NCBI RefSeq assembly: GCF_020886775.1
Contig: NZ_AP024525.1
Location: forward strand, 3,782,001 to 3,846,000
Reading direction: 5' to 3'
Source of the DNA: Sinomonas cyclohexanicum
GTDB taxonomy: Bacteria; Actinomycetota; Actinomycetes; Actinomycetales; Micrococcaceae
Length of the DNA stretch: 64,000 nt
This document shows positions 8,643 to 16,535 of the stretch, in pieces. Position numbers and translations under genes: made by a program. The notes beneath the pieces were generated by a model. It saw nothing but the letters and a program-made list of their open reading frames with translations. It was not told the DNA's origin and did no database searches. Positions within the stretch are counted from its first letter, which is position 1. Each line of letters opens with the position of its first letter.

Positions 8643-9308
8643 TCACTGGCCACCGTCGACCAGATTCCCCACGAGCGCACCGGCCGCGAACGCCCCGAGC
8701 CGCTCGGGGCTCCACCCGCGCTTGAGCACGAGCGTCTCGTACAGCTCTGCGGAGGTCACGGCGAAGAACACGTCGGCCACCTCAGCCTCCGTCAGCCCCG
8801 GACGCAGGATCCCGCGGGCCAGCACCGTCCGGGCGTTGTGCAGCATGCGAGCGTACCGCGCGTCGTCGATCTCGTGCAGCAGCTGGGCCATCGCGGCGTC
8901 CCCGCTCGCGGCGGCGTCGCGGATGAGCAGCAGCACCGGCGAGCCGATCGGGCTGACCTCTGCGACGAACCGTCCGAACCGCTCCATGAGCGCCCGCGGA
9001 TCGGTGGCCTCCGCCTGGGCCGCGTCCGAGCGGTCCTCGGCCGGCACGGGGCCGGAACCGAGGAGGCTCTCGTCCCAGATGGCCCGCACGAGCCCGGCCT
9101 TGCCGCCGAAGTTCTTGTAGACCGACTCGGCGGAGACGCCCGCCGCGCGCGCGATCTGCGCGATCGTCGTGGCGCCGAAGCCCTGCCCCAGGAGGAGCTC
9201 GCGCGCTCGCGCGAGGACCTGCCGCCGGGACGCCTCGGCGCGCTCGCGGCGCCGGGACGCGTCGTACGCGCGCGCGGCCTCGTCGGGACCATTGACCGCC
9301 GTCTGCAC
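8643..9308 (-). CDS. TetR-family transcriptional regulator
   Basis: Residues about 28-75 form the TetR DNA-binding domain, with TTIAQIARAAGVSAESVYKNFGGK as its helix-turn-helix; the C-terminal part is a variable ligand-binding domain. GTG 9308 is preferred because AAGGAG lies 10 bases upstream on this strand; the open frame continues further but through the operator region. The product has 221 residues. It faces the NTF2-like/oxidoreductase operon across an 84-base region carrying four copies of a 7-base half-site, so it is most likely the repressor of that operon and of itself. Confidence 0.85.
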   Translation of the reverse strand: MQTAVNGPDEAARAYDASRRRERAEASRRQVLARARELLLGQGFGATTIAQIARAAGVSAESVYKNFGGKAGLVRAIWDESLLGSGPVPAEDRSDAAQAEATDPRALMERFGRFVAEVSPIGSPVLLLIRDAAASGDAAMAQLLHEIDDARYARMLHNARTVLARGILRPGLTEAEVADVFFAVTSAELYETLVLKRGWSPERLGAFAAGALVGNLVDGGQ

Positions 9309-9327
9309 CGGATCTACACTCCTTGCA

Positions 9328-9368
9328 TACAGTTCAATACAGTTCACTGTATCTAATCTCGACTGTAT
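9328..9368. promoter_or_regulatory. TetR operator array
   Basis: The sequence holds four half-sites: ATACAGT at 9328-9334 and 9337-9343, and ACTGTAT at 9346-9352 and 9362-9368. The inner two form a perfect 16-bp palindrome with a 2-base centre, and the outer two form a wider inverted pair. Position between the divergent TetR gene and its presumed target operon supports operator function. Confidence 0.75.
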
Positions 9369-9392
9369 TCGATGTCTCCCCAGGAGTGCACG

Positions 9393-9896
9393 ATGGACGC
9401 GAACACCACGGACGCGAAGAGCACCTTCGACTCCCTGCCCGCCGGCCCGGTCCGCCGGGTCTTCGAGGCCATCAGCAGGCACGATCTGGACGCGATGGTC
9501 GCGTGCTTCGCCGAGGACTACCTCAACGAGACGCCCATCCACCCCGACCGTGGCTTCACGGGGCGGCACCAGGTCCGCAAGAACTGGAGCGCCATCCTCG
9601 CCAGCATCCCCGACCTCGAGCCGTACGTGGTCCGCGCGACGACGGCCCCCGACGGCCGCGTCTGGGTCGAGTGGGGCCAGCGCGGCACCCGACGCGACGG
9701 CGTGCCCGTGCACCTCGCCGGGGTCTCGATCTTCACCATCGACGTCGATGACATCTCCGCCGTCCGCTTCTACCTCGAACCCGTGGAACAGGAAACCGGG
9801 GACGTGGACGCCAATGTGGCGGAGGTCGTCGGCGCCTCGGGCCAGCCGCAGCCCTCAGCCGCGCCAGCGGCCGTACCGGGGGGCGCACGGCCATGA
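9393..9896 (+). CDS. NTF2-like (SnoaL-type) protein
   Basis: The 167-residue protein has an NTF2/SnoaL-like alpha+beta fold: VFEAISRHDLDAMVACFAEDY, then the FTGRHQVRKNWSAIL helix and the strands WVEWGQRGTRRDG and FTIDVDDISAVRFYLE. Members are small enzymes or binding proteins with a conical pocket; the activity is not known here. The start is ATG 9393, with CAGGAG at 9381-9386; an upstream ATG at 9372 precedes the ribosome site. The C-terminal 30 residues are Ala/Pro-rich and probably disordered. The stop overlaps the start of the oxidoreductase (ATGA), so the two are translated together under TetR control. Confidence 0.75.
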   Translation: MDANTTDAKSTFDSLPAGPVRRVFEAISRHDLDAMVACFAEDYLNETPIHPDRGFTGRHQVRKNWSAILASIPDLEPYVVRATTAPDGRVWVEWGQRGTRRDGVPVHLAGVSIFTIDVDDISAVRFYLEPVEQETGDVDANVAEVVGASGQPQPSAAPAAVPGGARP

Positions 9897-10783
9897 TCCT
9901 CGTCGTCGGCGGCACTGGGCGGCTCGGCCGCGAGCTCGTCCCGGCGCTCGTCCGCACGGGCGAGCAGGTGCGGGTGATGGCGCGCGGAGCCTCCCAGCCG
10001 TTCCCGCCGGATGGCGCCAACGGCGCAACGCAGGACGGCGTCGAGTACCTCCGCGGCGACCTCGCCTCGGACGCGGACTGCCGCCGCGCGGTTGCCGGCT
10101 GCCGTCAGGTTGTCTTCGCCGCGTCCGGCTTCGGCATTCCGAAGGGCGCCGATCCGCGCACGGTCGACCGCGACGGCGCCATCCGGATCGTGCGCGCGGC
10201 CGCGGAGGCCAGCGTCGAGCACGTCGTCATGATGTCGATGCACGGCGCCGCGCCCGATGCGCCCATCGAGTACTTGCGGTGCAAGTACTCGGCCGAGGAG
10301 GCCGTTCGCGCCTCGGGCATGGCCTGGACGATCATCCGGATGGGCGCGGTCCTCGAGCAGCGCCTCGCCATCATGGGCGGCGGGCTCGAGGCGAAGGGCA
10401 AGGTACCCGTCTTCGGCTCGGGGACCAGCCCGGTGACGTTCACGTCCGCGCGCGACGCGGCGGCCGTCGTCGTGCGCGCGCTGGCCGACGCCGCGCTGCG
10501 CAACCGCGCCATCGAGTGGGGCTCGGGCACGTGGACGTCCCGCGAGATGGCCGAGACGCTCATCGCGAAGGCCGGCCATGGGTCGGTGCGGCGAGTCCCG
10601 ACCGGCGTGCTGCGCGTCATGTCCCTCGCGGCGCGGCCGTTCTCCCCGTTCCTCGCCCGCGTGGCCGGCGCGGGGGTGTGGGAGGATTCCGGCGCCGAGT
10701 CGTTCGACCCGCTGCCTGTGCGCACGGAGTTCCCCGACATCCCGATCACGGGGCTGCAGGAGGCGGTCGCGTCGCTAAGCTAA
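9893..10783 (+). CDS. NmrA-like NAD(P)-binding oxidoreductase
   Basis: The 296-residue protein begins with a Rossmann fold, MILVVGGTGRLGRELV, containing the GGTGxxG nucleotide-binding motif, and continues with VEYLRGDLAS and HVVMMSMHGA as in atypical short-chain dehydrogenases (NmrA/SDR_a5 group). Such proteins use or sense NAD(P)H. The substrate is unknown. The start codon overlaps the stop of the NTF2-like gene, and the pair is probably repressed by the divergent TetR protein. Confidence 0.8.
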   Translation: MILVVGGTGRLGRELVPALVRTGEQVRVMARGASQPFPPDGANGATQDGVEYLRGDLASDADCRRAVAGCRQVVFAASGFGIPKGADPRTVDRDGAIRIVRAAAEASVEHVVMMSMHGAAPDAPIEYLRCKYSAEEAVRASGMAWTIIRMGAVLEQRLAIMGGGLEAKGKVPVFGSGTSPVTFTSARDAAAVVVRALADAALRNRAIEWGSGTWTSREMAETLIAKAGHGSVRRVPTGVLRVMSLAARPFSPFLARVAGAGVWEDSGAESFDPLPVRTEFPDIPITGLQEAVASLS

Positions 10784-10787
10784 CCGC

Positions 10788-12413
10788 ATGGCTGATAAGA
10801 CGGCGGCACAGAGCGCAGCGAAGACCAGCACAGACAAGCTCGCGACCATCCAGCAGGGTTACGTGTTCGAGGGGCCCACGATCGGGCTCGGCGCCGCGGT
10901 CGTGGACGGCGAGGTCCGTCCGGAGGCCCAGGTCGCGCTGCCGCTGGGCATGATGAACCGCCATGGGCTCGTGGCCGGCGCAACCGGAACCGGCAAGACC
11001 GTCACGCTGCACATGATGGCGGAGCAGCTCTCCACCGCCGGGGTCCCCGTGTTCCTCGCGGACATCAAGGGCGACCTCTCGGGCCTTGCGACGGCGGGCA
11101 CGGGGAGCGACAAGCTGCTGGCGCGCACCAAGGGGATCGGCCAGGACTGGCAGCCGGCCTCGTTCCCCGTGGAGTACCTCGCGCTCGGCGGCGACGGCAA
11201 CGGCGTCCCGGTCCGGGCCACGGTGACCTCGTTCGGCCCGATCCTCCTCTCCCGCGTCATGGAGCTGAACGAGACGCAGGAGTCCAGCCTCCAGCTCATC
11301 TTCCACTTCGCGGATACGAAGCAGCTCGAGCTGATCGACCTCAAGGACCTCCGCGCCGTCATCCAGTTCCTCGTCTCGGACGAGGGCAAGGCCGAGCTCG
11401 AGCAGCTCGGCGGCCTCTCCAAGGCCACCGCGGGCGTGATCCTGCGCGAGCTCGTGGGCCTCGAGGCCGCGGGCATGGAGAAGTTCTTCGGCGAGCCGGA
11501 GTTCGACACGGGCGAGCTGCTGCGAACCGCCCCGGACGGGCGCGGCGTCGTGACCTGCCTCGAGCTGCCGAGCCTGCAGGGCAAGCCCATCCTGTTCTCC
11601 ACCTTCCTCATGTGGCTCCTCGCAGACCTGTTCCACGACCTGCCCGAGGTGGGCGACGCGGACAAGCCCAAGCTCGTGTTCTTCCTGGACGAGGCGCACC
11701 TGCTCTTCAATGGCGCCACGAAGGCGTTCCTCGACGCGATCACGCAGACCGTCCGGCTCATCCGCTCGAAGGGCGTGGGCATCTTCTTCGTCACGCAGAC
11801 CCCGAAGGACGTGCCCGCAGACGTGCTCGGCCAGCTCGCCAACCGGGTCCAGCACGCGCTCCGCGCGTTCACCCCCGACGACGCGAAGGCCCTCAAGGCC
11901 ACGGTCTCCACCTTTCCCGTGAGCGACTACGACCTCGAGGAGGTCCTGACCTCCGCCGGGATCGGCGAGGCCGTCGTGACAGTCATGAACGAGAAGGGCG
12001 CCCCGACGCCGGTGGCCCTCACGCGGATGCGCGCCCCGCTCTCGGTGATGGGGCCGGCGGACCCGTCGGTCCTGACCGGAGTGGTGCAGGCGTCGCCCCT
12101 CATGGCGAAGTACGGCACCGCCGTCGACAACGTGTCCGCGTTCGAGAAGCTCCAGCGGCAGGAGGCGGCCCAGCAGGCGCCCGCGCCCGACGCCGGGCAG
12201 TCGCCTCCGCCGCTCCCCTCGCCGAATCTCGAGCCGCCCGCGCAGGGCCGCGAGGAGCCCCGCGCCGACGGCGGCCTGGCCGGCGAGGTGGTCGGTGCCC
12301 TCGGCGGGGCGCTGGGCAGCGGGCTGCGGTCCATGGTCCGGTCCATGGGGACGCAGTTCGGCCGCGAGATCATGCGCAGCGTCTTCGGGACGGCCCCGCG
12401 CCGGCGGCGGTAA
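10788..12413 (+). CDS. HerA-like P-loop ATPase (DUF853 family)
   Basis: The 541-residue protein contains a Walker A motif GATGTGKT at about residues 64-71, a Walker B region LVFFLDEAHLLF at about 295-306 and the conserved FLADIKGDLSGL segment, which together identify the DUF853 (YjgR-like) family of HerA/FtsK-related ATPases. The role in bacteria is not established; a part in DNA processing or a ring-shaped motor is assumed from homology. A low-complexity Pro-rich stretch at about 460-485 precedes a Gly/Arg-rich tail ending PRRRR. It begins four bases after the oxidoreductase stop but its family is normally independent of such genes. Confidence 0.88.
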   Translation: MADKTAAQSAAKTSTDKLATIQQGYVFEGPTIGLGAAVVDGEVRPEAQVALPLGMMNRHGLVAGATGTGKTVTLHMMAEQLSTAGVPVFLADIKGDLSGLATAGTGSDKLLARTKGIGQDWQPASFPVEYLALGGDGNGVPVRATVTSFGPILLSRVMELNETQESSLQLIFHFADTKQLELIDLKDLRAVIQFLVSDEGKAELEQLGGLSKATAGVILRELVGLEAAGMEKFFGEPEFDTGELLRTAPDGRGVVTCLELPSLQGKPILFSTFLMWLLADLFHDLPEVGDADKPKLVFFLDEAHLLFNGATKAFLDAITQTVRLIRSKGVGIFFVTQTPKDVPADVLGQLANRVQHALRAFTPDDAKALKATVSTFPVSDYDLEEVLTSAGIGEAVVTVMNEKGAPTPVALTRMRAPLSVMGPADPSVLTGVVQASPLMAKYGTAVDNVSAFEKLQRQEAAQQAPAPDAGQSPPPLPSPNLEPPAQGREEPRADGGLAGEVVGALGGALGSGLRSMVRSMGTQFGREIMRSVFGTAPRRRR

Positions 12414-12422
12414 CAGGCCAGG

Positions 12423-12449
12423 GACCCCGCAACAGCCCGTTGCGGGGTC
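12423..12449 (+). terminator. Terminator after the HerA-like gene
   Basis: GACCCCGCAAC (12423-12433) pairs perfectly with GTTGCGGGGTC (12439-12449) around a 5-base loop, ten bases after the stop codon. Confidence 0.75.
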
Positions 12450-12478
12450 TCGTTACGCCCGTTGGTAGGGTGGGGCGG

Positions 12479-13486
12479 GTGCAGATCAGCCCCGCCCTCG
12501 TCAGGACCGCGGCCGTGTGGCTGCTCGCCCTCGCGTTGACGGTCGTTGCCTCGGTTGTCGCGATCGCGACCGTCAAGAACACCGTGACCGGGCCGGCCGA
12601 ACCCGTGCGGGCCTACATCGCCGCCCTCCAGGCCGGTGACGGCGGCCGGGCCCTCGGCCTCCTGCACGCCACGGTCCCGCCCGGGAGCGCGGCCCTGCTC
12701 GACGGCGCCCCGCTCAAGGACTCGATGAACCGGGTCCAGGACATTTCCTACGAGACGACGGCCCCCGATCCGAACGGCTCGAGCGGTCCGAACCGCGCCA
12801 ATGTCACCGTCCACTACACCGTGGACGGCGAGGCCCACGAGAGCCAGTTCGCGGTGGACCGCGTCGGCACCGACTGGCTGTTCTTCCCCCGCTGGTCCAT
12901 CGCCGCGGCGCCGCTGCCGGTCCTCGCGGTCACGGTGGTCAACTCGGCCCGCGCCACCGTGAACGGCGCAACCGTGAACATGCCGGACGGCCGCAACGCC
13001 TTCCCCGTGTTCTTCCCCGGCTCGTACGTGGGCTCCCTCGAGGGCGAGCAGTTCGCCGCGGAGCCGCGCGCCGTCGTCGTGGGCGGCCCGGCGAGCACGA
13101 CGCCGCTGAACCTCGCCACACGGGCGACCCCACAGCTCGTCTCCGCGATCGACGCCAAGGTCCGCGGCTATCTGGACGACTGCGCGCGTTCAGCGACCGA
13201 GCAGCAGCGTCTCCAGCCCACCTGCCCGTTCTCGCTTGACACCACCACGCGCATCCAGGACGGCACGATCGCGTGGAGCGTGTCTGACTATCCAGCGGTC
13301 TCGATCGAGCCCTACCAGGGCCACTGGGCGCTCTCGCCGATGCAGGGCAGGGCGCGGCTCAGGGCCACCACCATCAACCTGTTCACCGGCGCGAAGACCC
13401 CGCTGGACACCGAGGTGGACTTCGACTTCGGCGCACGCCTCGACGTCACGGACACCGCCGTCACGGTCACGCCGCAGCTGAAATAA
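12479..13486 (+). CDS. Membrane-anchored protein of unknown function
   Basis: The 335-residue protein has one N-terminal membrane segment (VWLLALALTVVASVVAIAT) and then an exported domain with VRAYIAALQAGDGGRALGLL, a pattern seen in proteins of the NTF2-like/DUF4878 superfamily. The rest is beta-rich with two Cys (YLDDCARS and QPTCPFS) that may form a disulfide. I recognise no enzyme signature. The start at GTG 12479 is uncertain; GTG 12470 in the same frame is possible. It is followed eight bases later by the GyrI-like gene. Confidence 0.6.
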   Translation: MQISPALVRTAAVWLLALALTVVASVVAIATVKNTVTGPAEPVRAYIAALQAGDGGRALGLLHATVPPGSAALLDGAPLKDSMNRVQDISYETTAPDPNGSSGPNRANVTVHYTVDGEAHESQFAVDRVGTDWLFFPRWSIAAAPLPVLAVTVVNSARATVNGATVNMPDGRNAFPVFFPGSYVGSLEGEQFAAEPRAVVVGGPASTTPLNLATRATPQLVSAIDAKVRGYLDDCARSATEQQRLQPTCPFSLDTTTRIQDGTIAWSVSDYPAVSIEPYQGHWALSPMQGRARLRATTINLFTGAKTPLDTEVDFDFGARLDVTDTAVTVTPQLK

Positions 13487-13493
13487 TCGGCCG

Positions 13494-13955
13494 ATGACCG
13501 ATCACCCCGTGAGACTCGTCAGAACCGAGGACGTCCCGACGGCTGTGGCGGCCGCCGATCCCACGGTGCGGGACGCCGGGCCCCAGTGGCGGCCGCTCCT
13601 CGACGAGGTCTGGGCCTTCCTGCGGGACCGGCCGGGCCTCTGGAAGGGCGGCCACAACCTCATGCTCTACGCGGCCAGCGGCGCCGGCGCGGCCCTCGTC
13701 GAGGCTGGCGTGCAGGTGACGGGGACGTTCGAGGCAGCGGGCCGCGTGCGGCCCTCCAGCCTGCCCGCCTGCGACGCCGCCACGACCGTGCACACGGGAC
13801 CGATCACCGAGATCGGCGCGGCCCACGCCGCAGTCCGGGCCTGGTGCGCGGACCAGGCCCGGACGCCCACCGGGCGCTTCTGGGAGGTCTACGACGACCC
13901 GGACCCGCGCACTGGCCAGATCGATGTGGAGGTCTACTGGGAGCTGCGCAGCTGA
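13494..13955 (+). CDS. GyrI-like/AraC effector-binding-domain protein
   Basis: This 153-residue single-domain protein has the pattern of the SOUL-like GyrI effector-binding fold, including TTVHTGPITEIGAAHAAVRAW in the middle and WEVYDDPDP...DVEVYWELRS at the end, where an acidic residue in the E-V-Y-W motif normally contacts cationic ligands. Stand-alone members bind small hydrophobic cations. It is convergent with the thioredoxin/NHL gene, only ten bases apart. Confidence 0.7.
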   Translation: MTDHPVRLVRTEDVPTAVAAADPTVRDAGPQWRPLLDEVWAFLRDRPGLWKGGHNLMLYAASGAGAALVEAGVQVTGTFEAAGRVRPSSLPACDAATTVHTGPITEIGAAHAAVRAWCADQARTPTGRFWEVYDDPDPRTGQIDVEVYWELRS

Positions 13956-13965
13956 GCCGGCTACA

Positions 13966-16075
13966 TCAGTCCATGCCGCGCAGGTCGAGGGTGAGCTCGG
14001 CGTCGGCGCCGTCCTGCAGCACCACGGGGATGCCCCAGTCCTGCTGGTAGAGGTGGCAGGCCGCGTGGTCGGGGATCTCCTCGCCGGGAGCGCCATCGCA
14101 CGCCGCCGCGCGCGCAGTGATGTGGAGGACGCCCTCGGTGAACGCCGGGTTGAGCTCGAGCGTCCGGGTGAGCCCCTGCGACGTGCCGGTACCGCCCATG
14201 AGCAGCTCGGCGGGGGTCGAGGAGATCTTCAGCTGCGTGGGATCGCCCCAGCGGTCGTCCAGCTTCTGCCCGGTCGGCGCCTTGAAGCGGACGGTCAGCG
14301 CGAGGGGTCCGGCTGCCACGGGCGTCTTGGGCCGCTGGGTCTGCCGCTCGCCCTCGTCGACCTGCTGGGCGTCCTTCGGGATGGGCACGAGCACGAGCTC
14401 GTGGCGGTTCGTCTCGGTGACCAGCAGCAGCGGCTCGCCGCCCTCGCCCGCCGCGGGGGTGACCACGACGACATCGGCCGGCTCCGCGAGCCCCCGCGCG
14501 AGCGTCGAGACCGCGCCCCTCCCACCTTCGCTATCGCCTGTCCTGCCGGACGGGTCGTACCGGCGCACCGCGCCGTTGTACGTGTCGGCGATCGCGACCG
14601 AGCCGTCCGGAAGCACGGCGACGCCGAGCGGGTGCTGGAGGCGCGCGGCGTCGGCCGCACCGTCGCGGAAGCCGAAGTCGAACAGGCCGCGCCCGACGGC
14701 GGTCTCCACCGTCGCGCTGCCGTCCTCCGCGAGCCTCACTCGGCGCAGCGCGGAGGTCTCCGAGTCGGCGACCCAGAGGTCCCCGGACGGGTCCACGGCG
14801 AGGCCGGACGGCTGGGCGAACCAGGCCTGCGCGCCGGGACCGTCGAGGAGGCCCTCGAGGCCCGAGCCGGCGAGGATCGCGACGACGCCGGTGACCGGGT
14901 CGAACGTGAAGATCTGGTGCGTGCCCGCCATCGCGACGACGACCTTGCCGAGCTTCTCGCTCCACACCACGTCCCAGGGGGAGGACAGGGAGACGTTGGT
15001 GCCATGGCCGAGGTAGCCGATGTCCTCGGCGTCGCCCGCGTACACGTCGTGCGGCTCGCCGGCGGCAGGTGCAGTATCGGCGGCGGGTGCGGTGACGGCG
15101 TCGGGCGCTGCCTTGGCCCACGTCCCGGCGCCATCGCCGTTCACGCGGGCCGGGCCCGCGTCGAGGAGTCGCTGGACGCCGTTGCCGGCCACGGTCTGCG
15201 TAGCCCGAGGAGAGGGACACGCCGCGGAGGCGGTGGTTGACGGTGTCCGCGACGACGGCCTCGTAGCCCGTCTGCCACGCGACCGAGGCCGGCAGGACGG
15301 CGACGCCCTGGGGCTCGTTGAACTGCGCGACCTCGGCCTGGCCGTCGAGGAAGCCCTTCGTGCCGGAGCCGATCACGCGCTCCACGGTCTCGAGGTCGGG
15401 GCGCAGCTCGACGAGGCGGTGGTGGCCGGTGTCGACCACGAGATAGTTGCCGTTCTCGAGCGGGACGGTCTGGCCGGGGAAGCGCAGGGTGCCGGCCGTG
15501 GGCTCCGGGGCCACATACGGGCCGTCGCCGCGGTGCAGCGTGCCCTTCGCCTCGTGCTCGGCGACGAGCTCCTCGACCAGCACGCCGAGCCCGCCGGCGT
15601 GCCCCTCCCCCGAGAGGTGGGCCACGATGTAGCCCTCGGGGTCGATGACCACGAGCGTCGGCCACGCGCGGGCCGTGTACGCCTGCCACGTGAGGAGGTC
15701 GGGATCGTCGAGGACCGGGTGGTGGATGTCGTAGCGCTCGACGGCGGCCGCGAGCGCCACCGGGTCGGCCTCGTGCTCGAACTTGGGAGAGTGCACCCCG
15801 ACCGTGACGAGGACGTCCTTGTACTTCTCCTCGAGCGGGCGCAGCTCGTCCAGGACGTGGAGGCAGTTGATGCAGCAGAAGGTCCAGAAATCAAGGAGGA
15901 CGACCTTCCCGCGCAGCGCCGCCAGATCCAGCTCCGCGCCGCCGGTGTTGAGCCACGCGCGGCCGCCGAGCTCGCTCGCGCGGACACGGTGCGCGGAGCG
16001 CACAGAATCAGCGCGCACAGAATCGGTGCTCGCTGACTCAGTGGTCTGCTGGTCCTCGGTGGATTCTGCGGTCAC
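13966..16075 (-). pseudogene. Thioredoxin-like/NHL-repeat protein gene, frameshifted
   Basis: The N-terminal part (16075 down to about 15200) encodes a thioredoxin-like domain with FWTFCCINCLHVLDEL, whose C-I-N-C pair is the redox motif, then the first NHL beta-propeller repeats up to ADTVNHRLRGVSLSSGY. The continuation (QTVAGNGVQRLL, VADSETSALRRVRL, IADTYNGAVRRYDP and a C-terminal domain) is in another frame, from about 15198 down to 13966. A two-base loss or one-base gain at 15196-15202 would explain it. Together they would make a normal protein of about 700 residues of the NHL domain-containing thioredoxin family. GTG 16075 has GAGGAG five bases upstream. No slippery heptamer is visible, so a real mutation or a sequencing error is more likely than programmed frameshifting. 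Confidence 0.75.
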
Positions 16076-16328
16076 GGGTACTCCTCAGGCAGGGTGAAAC
16101 AGGGGCTCGTTGGGGCCAACCCCATTATCCCGGGGTTTCTTCCACACGTTACGCCGTGCGACGGCCCGCCTCCGCCGAGAGCGGGTCCTCTGGCGCCGAG
16201 ATCGGGTCCCCTGACCGCGAGATCGGGGGCATGTCCCGGTGCGCACGACGCCGCATTGTCGCCCGCGTGAAGCAAGGCACCGGCAGTGACCACTCGCCGT
16301 CGGCGGGAGAGGTCCCCGCCGCCCCGAG

Positions 16329-16413
16329 ATGTGCTGCCCTGGCCCGCATCTGCTGGGTGAATTACCCAAGGAGAAGCGGCCGAAGGCAGCCCAAGCGGGC
16401 CAGGGCAGCACAT
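16329..16413. repeat. 85-bp inverted-repeat element
   Basis: ATGTGCTGCCCTGGCCCGC at 16329-16347 and its exact reverse complement at 16395-16413 form a perfect 19-bp stem around 47 bases. It lies in the 460-base gene-free stretch 16076-16535 between the thioredoxin/NHL gene and the CopD gene. It is not a simple terminator, as the loop is long; it resembles a small palindromic or MITE-like element. No coding sequence was found in the stretch. Confidence 0.75.
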
Positions 16414-16455
16414 GCGCGTGGGCAACCCACCGGTCGCTCAGCCCAGCCCCGGCCG

Positions 16456-16497
16456 CGGCATCAGCAGACCCGACCCCGGCATCAGCAGACCCGACCC
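16456..16497. repeat. Two tandem 21-bp repeats
   Basis: The unit CGGCATCAGCAGACCCGACCC occurs twice without a gap at 16456-16476 and 16477-16497, just downstream of the CopD gene. No function is evident. Confidence 0.7.
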
Positions 16498-16535
16498 CGG
16501 CGGTGAGGATGCACCCCTACCGCCCCTCGGCCTCC

